Origin: Gordonia sp. OPL2
GTDB taxonomy: Bacteria; Actinomycetota; Actinomycetes; Mycobacteriales; Mycobacteriaceae
DNA length: 64,000 nucleotides
NCBI RefSeq assembly: GCF_003797825.1
Contig: NZ_RKME01000001.1
Span: forward strand, 558,001-622,000
Direction: 5' to 3'
Position 1 is the first letter of the stretch, and every line of letters begins with the position of its first letter. The notes under the pieces are model-generated. The model did no database searches, was not told the DNA's origin, and was given only the letters and a program-made list of their open reading frames with translations. The translations under genes were made by a program, and so were the position numbers. This document shows positions 61,936-64,000 of the stretch, in pieces.

Positions 61936-61963
61936 GATCATCCCACTGCGATCATCCGACTGC
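61936..61963 (+). repeat. 14-bp tandem repeat before a membrane protein gene
   Basis: GATCATCCCACTGC and GATCATCCGACTGC follow directly after one another and differ by one base. A TATGAT hexamer (61933-61938) overlaps the first copy and may be a -10 element for the gene at 62004. Confidence 0.45.
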
Positions 61964-62003
61964 GATGGGCAGCGGCCGTGGCCGCTCGGGAGGGGCTACC
62001 AGC

Positions 62004-63542
62004 ATGCATCCGACGGCCGGGAACCGAACAGTCAGGCGTGTGATCCGCGCGGTCGTGGCCGGAACGATGGTCGCGGTCGGCATCGGGCTCGGAGCGTTCA
62101 ACGCCTGGTGGGTCGCAGTGGTGATCGGGGTGCCGCTCATCGTCGCCGGCATCGCCGTGCTGCCACGACCCTCACGGATCTCCGAGCTGCCCGAGTTCCG
62201 CCGGGGCACGAGCGCCGACGCCGTCCCGATCGAGGTCGAGGCCATCACCCGAAGCAGTCTCGACGCCGGCGAGATGCAGCCCACCATGGTGACCGCGACC
62301 GTCCGCCCACCCGACGACACCGCCTACCGCGGACGCTGGATCTCCTCGATGAGCCGGAGCCATTTCCACAGTGTCGTCGATCGTCCGTTCACGACCGTTC
62401 CAGCCGGGGCGCTGCCGGATCGGTCCCCCGGGCAGACGCCCGAGTTCGGTGACCAACCCGGGCGATGGGCGCTCGTCTATCCCGCAGCCGCGGTCGTCGC
62501 CGCGACCGTGCTGCTCCTCGGCGTCCCCGGCTCGGTCTGGGACATCGACGTGTCGATGCCGTCGGTGTCCGGCCTGTCCGGCGACGGCGGGGCATCGGGA
62601 TCCGAGGATCCGGCGGTCGATCTCGACGACCGGAAGCGCTCCGTCCTCGACGAGATCGCGCAGCTCGGACCCACCGCGTCGGCGAACATCCTGTCCCTCG
62701 ACCTCGACGAGGACGACACCACCCGCGCCGAGGTCTACGACCCGACCACCGGCGAGGCGATCACCCTGTCGAACTACAGCGGACGAGGCTGGGACGAACC
62801 GCGGCGCGGCACGACGACCAAACGACGGGCAGACACTTTCCGTGCCGACGAGATCGCCGGCACGGACCTGGGATCGTTGACCACCACCATGGGCTCCCGC
62901 ATCCAGGCCACCCGGCCCGGACTCACCTACGTCGACATGACGATCAGCAGGCCGGCCCGCGGAGAGCCGGTACTGCTGGTCGGCGCGTTCGGTCAGGACA
63001 GGATGTCCGACGTCGAGATCCAGGGTCGCCCGGACGGGCAGGTCGCGGAGTTCTTCGATCCCGGTGATTTCGCCACGTCGTTCCGACTCGCGCGGGACGC
63101 ACTGGCCGGAGCGGATCTGGCGACCGACCAGCCCAACCTGCGGCGCTTCGAGATCCGCGGGACCGCCGACAACACGCCCATCATGTATGCCGGGCAGATC
63201 CAGAACAGCGGTGGCGTCCTGATGGAGTTCACCTCGCCGGACCGCCACGGCACACTCACCGTGGTCCCCGGCGAGTTCCCCGCGCTGTCCGACTATCAGG
63301 GACGCAGTTCGGCGGGCGATTTCAGCTTCGACCAGGTCAGACCGGCGGTGTTCGAGTCGGTGCGCGCCCAGGCGATGGAGCGCGGGGCGATTGAACCGTT
63401 CGACCGGTCGGCCGTCGACATCGAGGCGACCTCGATCTTCGCCCACGACGACGAGCCCGTCGTCAAGGTGGAGCTGGCTCGCGAATCAGCCTCCGCCGGT
63501 ACATATTCCATGACCGGACAGTTCTTGGAGACCGGTTACTGA
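62004..63542 (+). CDS. Membrane protein of unknown function (512 residues)
   Basis: Start ATG at 62004 with GGGAGGGG upstream. Two close transmembrane helices (about 13-33 and 36-53) and a third at about 155-175 frame a soluble loop. Residues 180-512 then form a long hydrophilic C-terminal part, probably outside the cell, with a Ser/Thr/Asp-rich linker (SGLSGDGGASGSEDPAV). No catalytic motif is visible. Mycobacteria keep unrelated small genes (Rv1823-Rv1825) near secA2, so this gene may occupy a variable position. Divergent from secA2. Confidence 0.7.
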   Translation: MHPTAGNRTVRRVIRAVVAGTMVAVGIGLGAFNAWWVAVVIGVPLIVAGIAVLPRPSRISELPEFRRGTSADAVPIEVEAITRSSLDAGEMQPTMVTATVRPPDDTAYRGRWISSMSRSHFHSVVDRPFTTVPAGALPDRSPGQTPEFGDQPGRWALVYPAAAVVAATVLLLGVPGSVWDIDVSMPSVSGLSGDGGASGSEDPAVDLDDRKRSVLDEIAQLGPTASANILSLDLDEDDTTRAEVYDPTTGEAITLSNYSGRGWDEPRRGTTTKRRADTFRADEIAGTDLGSLTTTMGSRIQATRPGLTYVDMTISRPARGEPVLLVGAFGQDRMSDVEIQGRPDGQVAEFFDPGDFATSFRLARDALAGADLATDQPNLRRFEIRGTADNTPIMYAGQIQNSGGVLMEFTSPDRHGTLTVVPGEFPALSDYQGRSSAGDFSFDQVRPAVFESVRAQAMERGAIEPFDRSAVDIEATSIFAHDDEPVVKVELARESASAGTYSMTGQFLETGY

Positions 63543-63583
63543 GGCCGCCGACGGTCCGCCGGCGCCCGGGCGCGAATCGGTTT

Positions 63584-64000
63584 CTAGCGATCCGGCCGTC
63601 GAGGGGCCGCCGACGGCCGGGCCGCGATCGCGCGGCGACTCGCCGCCTTCAGTTCGGCGACCGCCGGCTCGGGCGGATGCAGACGCCCCTGATCGGTGAG
63701 TGTGGTGACGATGTCATGGACGCGCGTGTAGTAGCTGGCCTGTTCGGCAGGCGTCGTGCTGCTGCTCTGTGCGTGCGCGAACAGTTTCAATGCCGTGTCC
63801 AGGTCGTCCTGGTCGGCGGTGTCCAGGTAGGAGGTGCCCAACCTCCGTCCGTTCTTCTCGCACGCGATCCAGGCGCGGCGCAGGGCGAACACGGACTGCT
63901 GATAGGCGTCGGCACGGGAACGCTCACGGGGACACGTGTCGGTTCGCAGCGCCATGGCCGTGTCGAGGGCCTCGTGGAAGACCTGGACGTGGTCGAGCGT
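63584..64000 (-). CDS. Hypothetical protein, N-terminus beyond window
   Basis: The frame is open to the right edge, where the first visible residues are LDHVQVFHEALDTAMALR, so the true start lies outside. About 139 residues of the C-terminal part are seen. The sequence is helical, with EQASYYTRVHDIVTTL and ALKLFAHAQSSS segments and a basic Pro/Arg-rich end. I do not recognise a family. It converges on the membrane protein gene; the gap of 41 bases holds no clear terminator. Confidence 0.6.
   Translation of the reverse strand, partial: TLDHVQVFHEALDTAMALRTDTCPRERSRADAYQQSVFALRRAWIACEKNGRRLGTSYLDTADQDDLDTALKLFAHAQSSSTTPAEQASYYTRVHDIVTTLTDQGRLHPPEPAVAELKAASRRAIAARPSAAPRRPDR

Overview
The window is high-GC DNA with GTG and TTG starts, many ATGA-coupled genes, leaderless promoters (TANNNT a few bases before ATG) and a mycolic-acid actinomycete gene set (SecA2, GarA, PgsA2, GuaB1, F420-type reductase, RecBCD). 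It fits a Mycobacteriales genome, most likely Gordonia or a close relative; this is inferred from gene content, since no rRNA is present. I found no tRNA, rRNA, CRISPR array, insertion sequence or phage gene, so this is ordinary chromosome.

Region 1 (1-8984) is a polyol-utilisation locus. A leftward operon (sorbitol/alditol dehydrogenase, mannitol/arabitol dehydrogenase, xylulokinase cut by the window edge) diverges from a rightward operon (SorC-type regulator, lipoprotein binding protein, two permeases, MalK-type ATPase). The short gap between them carries two inverted repeats that are good operator candidates. Together the genes import a polyol, oxidise it to a ketose and phosphorylate it.

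Region 2 (9000-31700) is mixed metabolism and maintenance: a membrane-anchored alpha/beta hydrolase, an amidohydrolase with an NTF2-like partner, an AraC/DinB regulator, a methyltransferase, several hotdog thioesterases, a carboxymuconolactone-decarboxylase-like protein behind a near-perfect operator palindrome, a dienoyl-CoA isomerase-like crotonase, a deazaflavin-dependent reductase, a BadF-type kinase, HtpG, a PIG-L deacetylase, and a coupled recC-recB-recD operon.

Region 3 (31800-61714) mirrors the Mycobacterium tuberculosis block Rv1854c-Rv1821 in order and orientation: ndh, urease (ureABCFGD without ureE), thioesterase, blaI-blaR, gnd, guaB1, two CNNM/CBS proteins, glcB, gcvP behind a tandem glycine riboswitch, two MerR regulators, a bifunctional nuclease, garA, gcvH, pgsA2 and secA2. 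A citrate-lyase-like aldolase and a 3-methyladenine-glycosylase-like gene are extra relative to that block as I recall it. The window ends with an unrecognised membrane protein and a partial gene.

No clearly new multi-gene system is visible. The least explained signals are non-coding: a 21-bp-period repeat family shared by two convergent intergenic gaps 30 kb apart, an 18-bp hairpin in the thioesterase/blaI gap, and several palindromes in divergent promoters.
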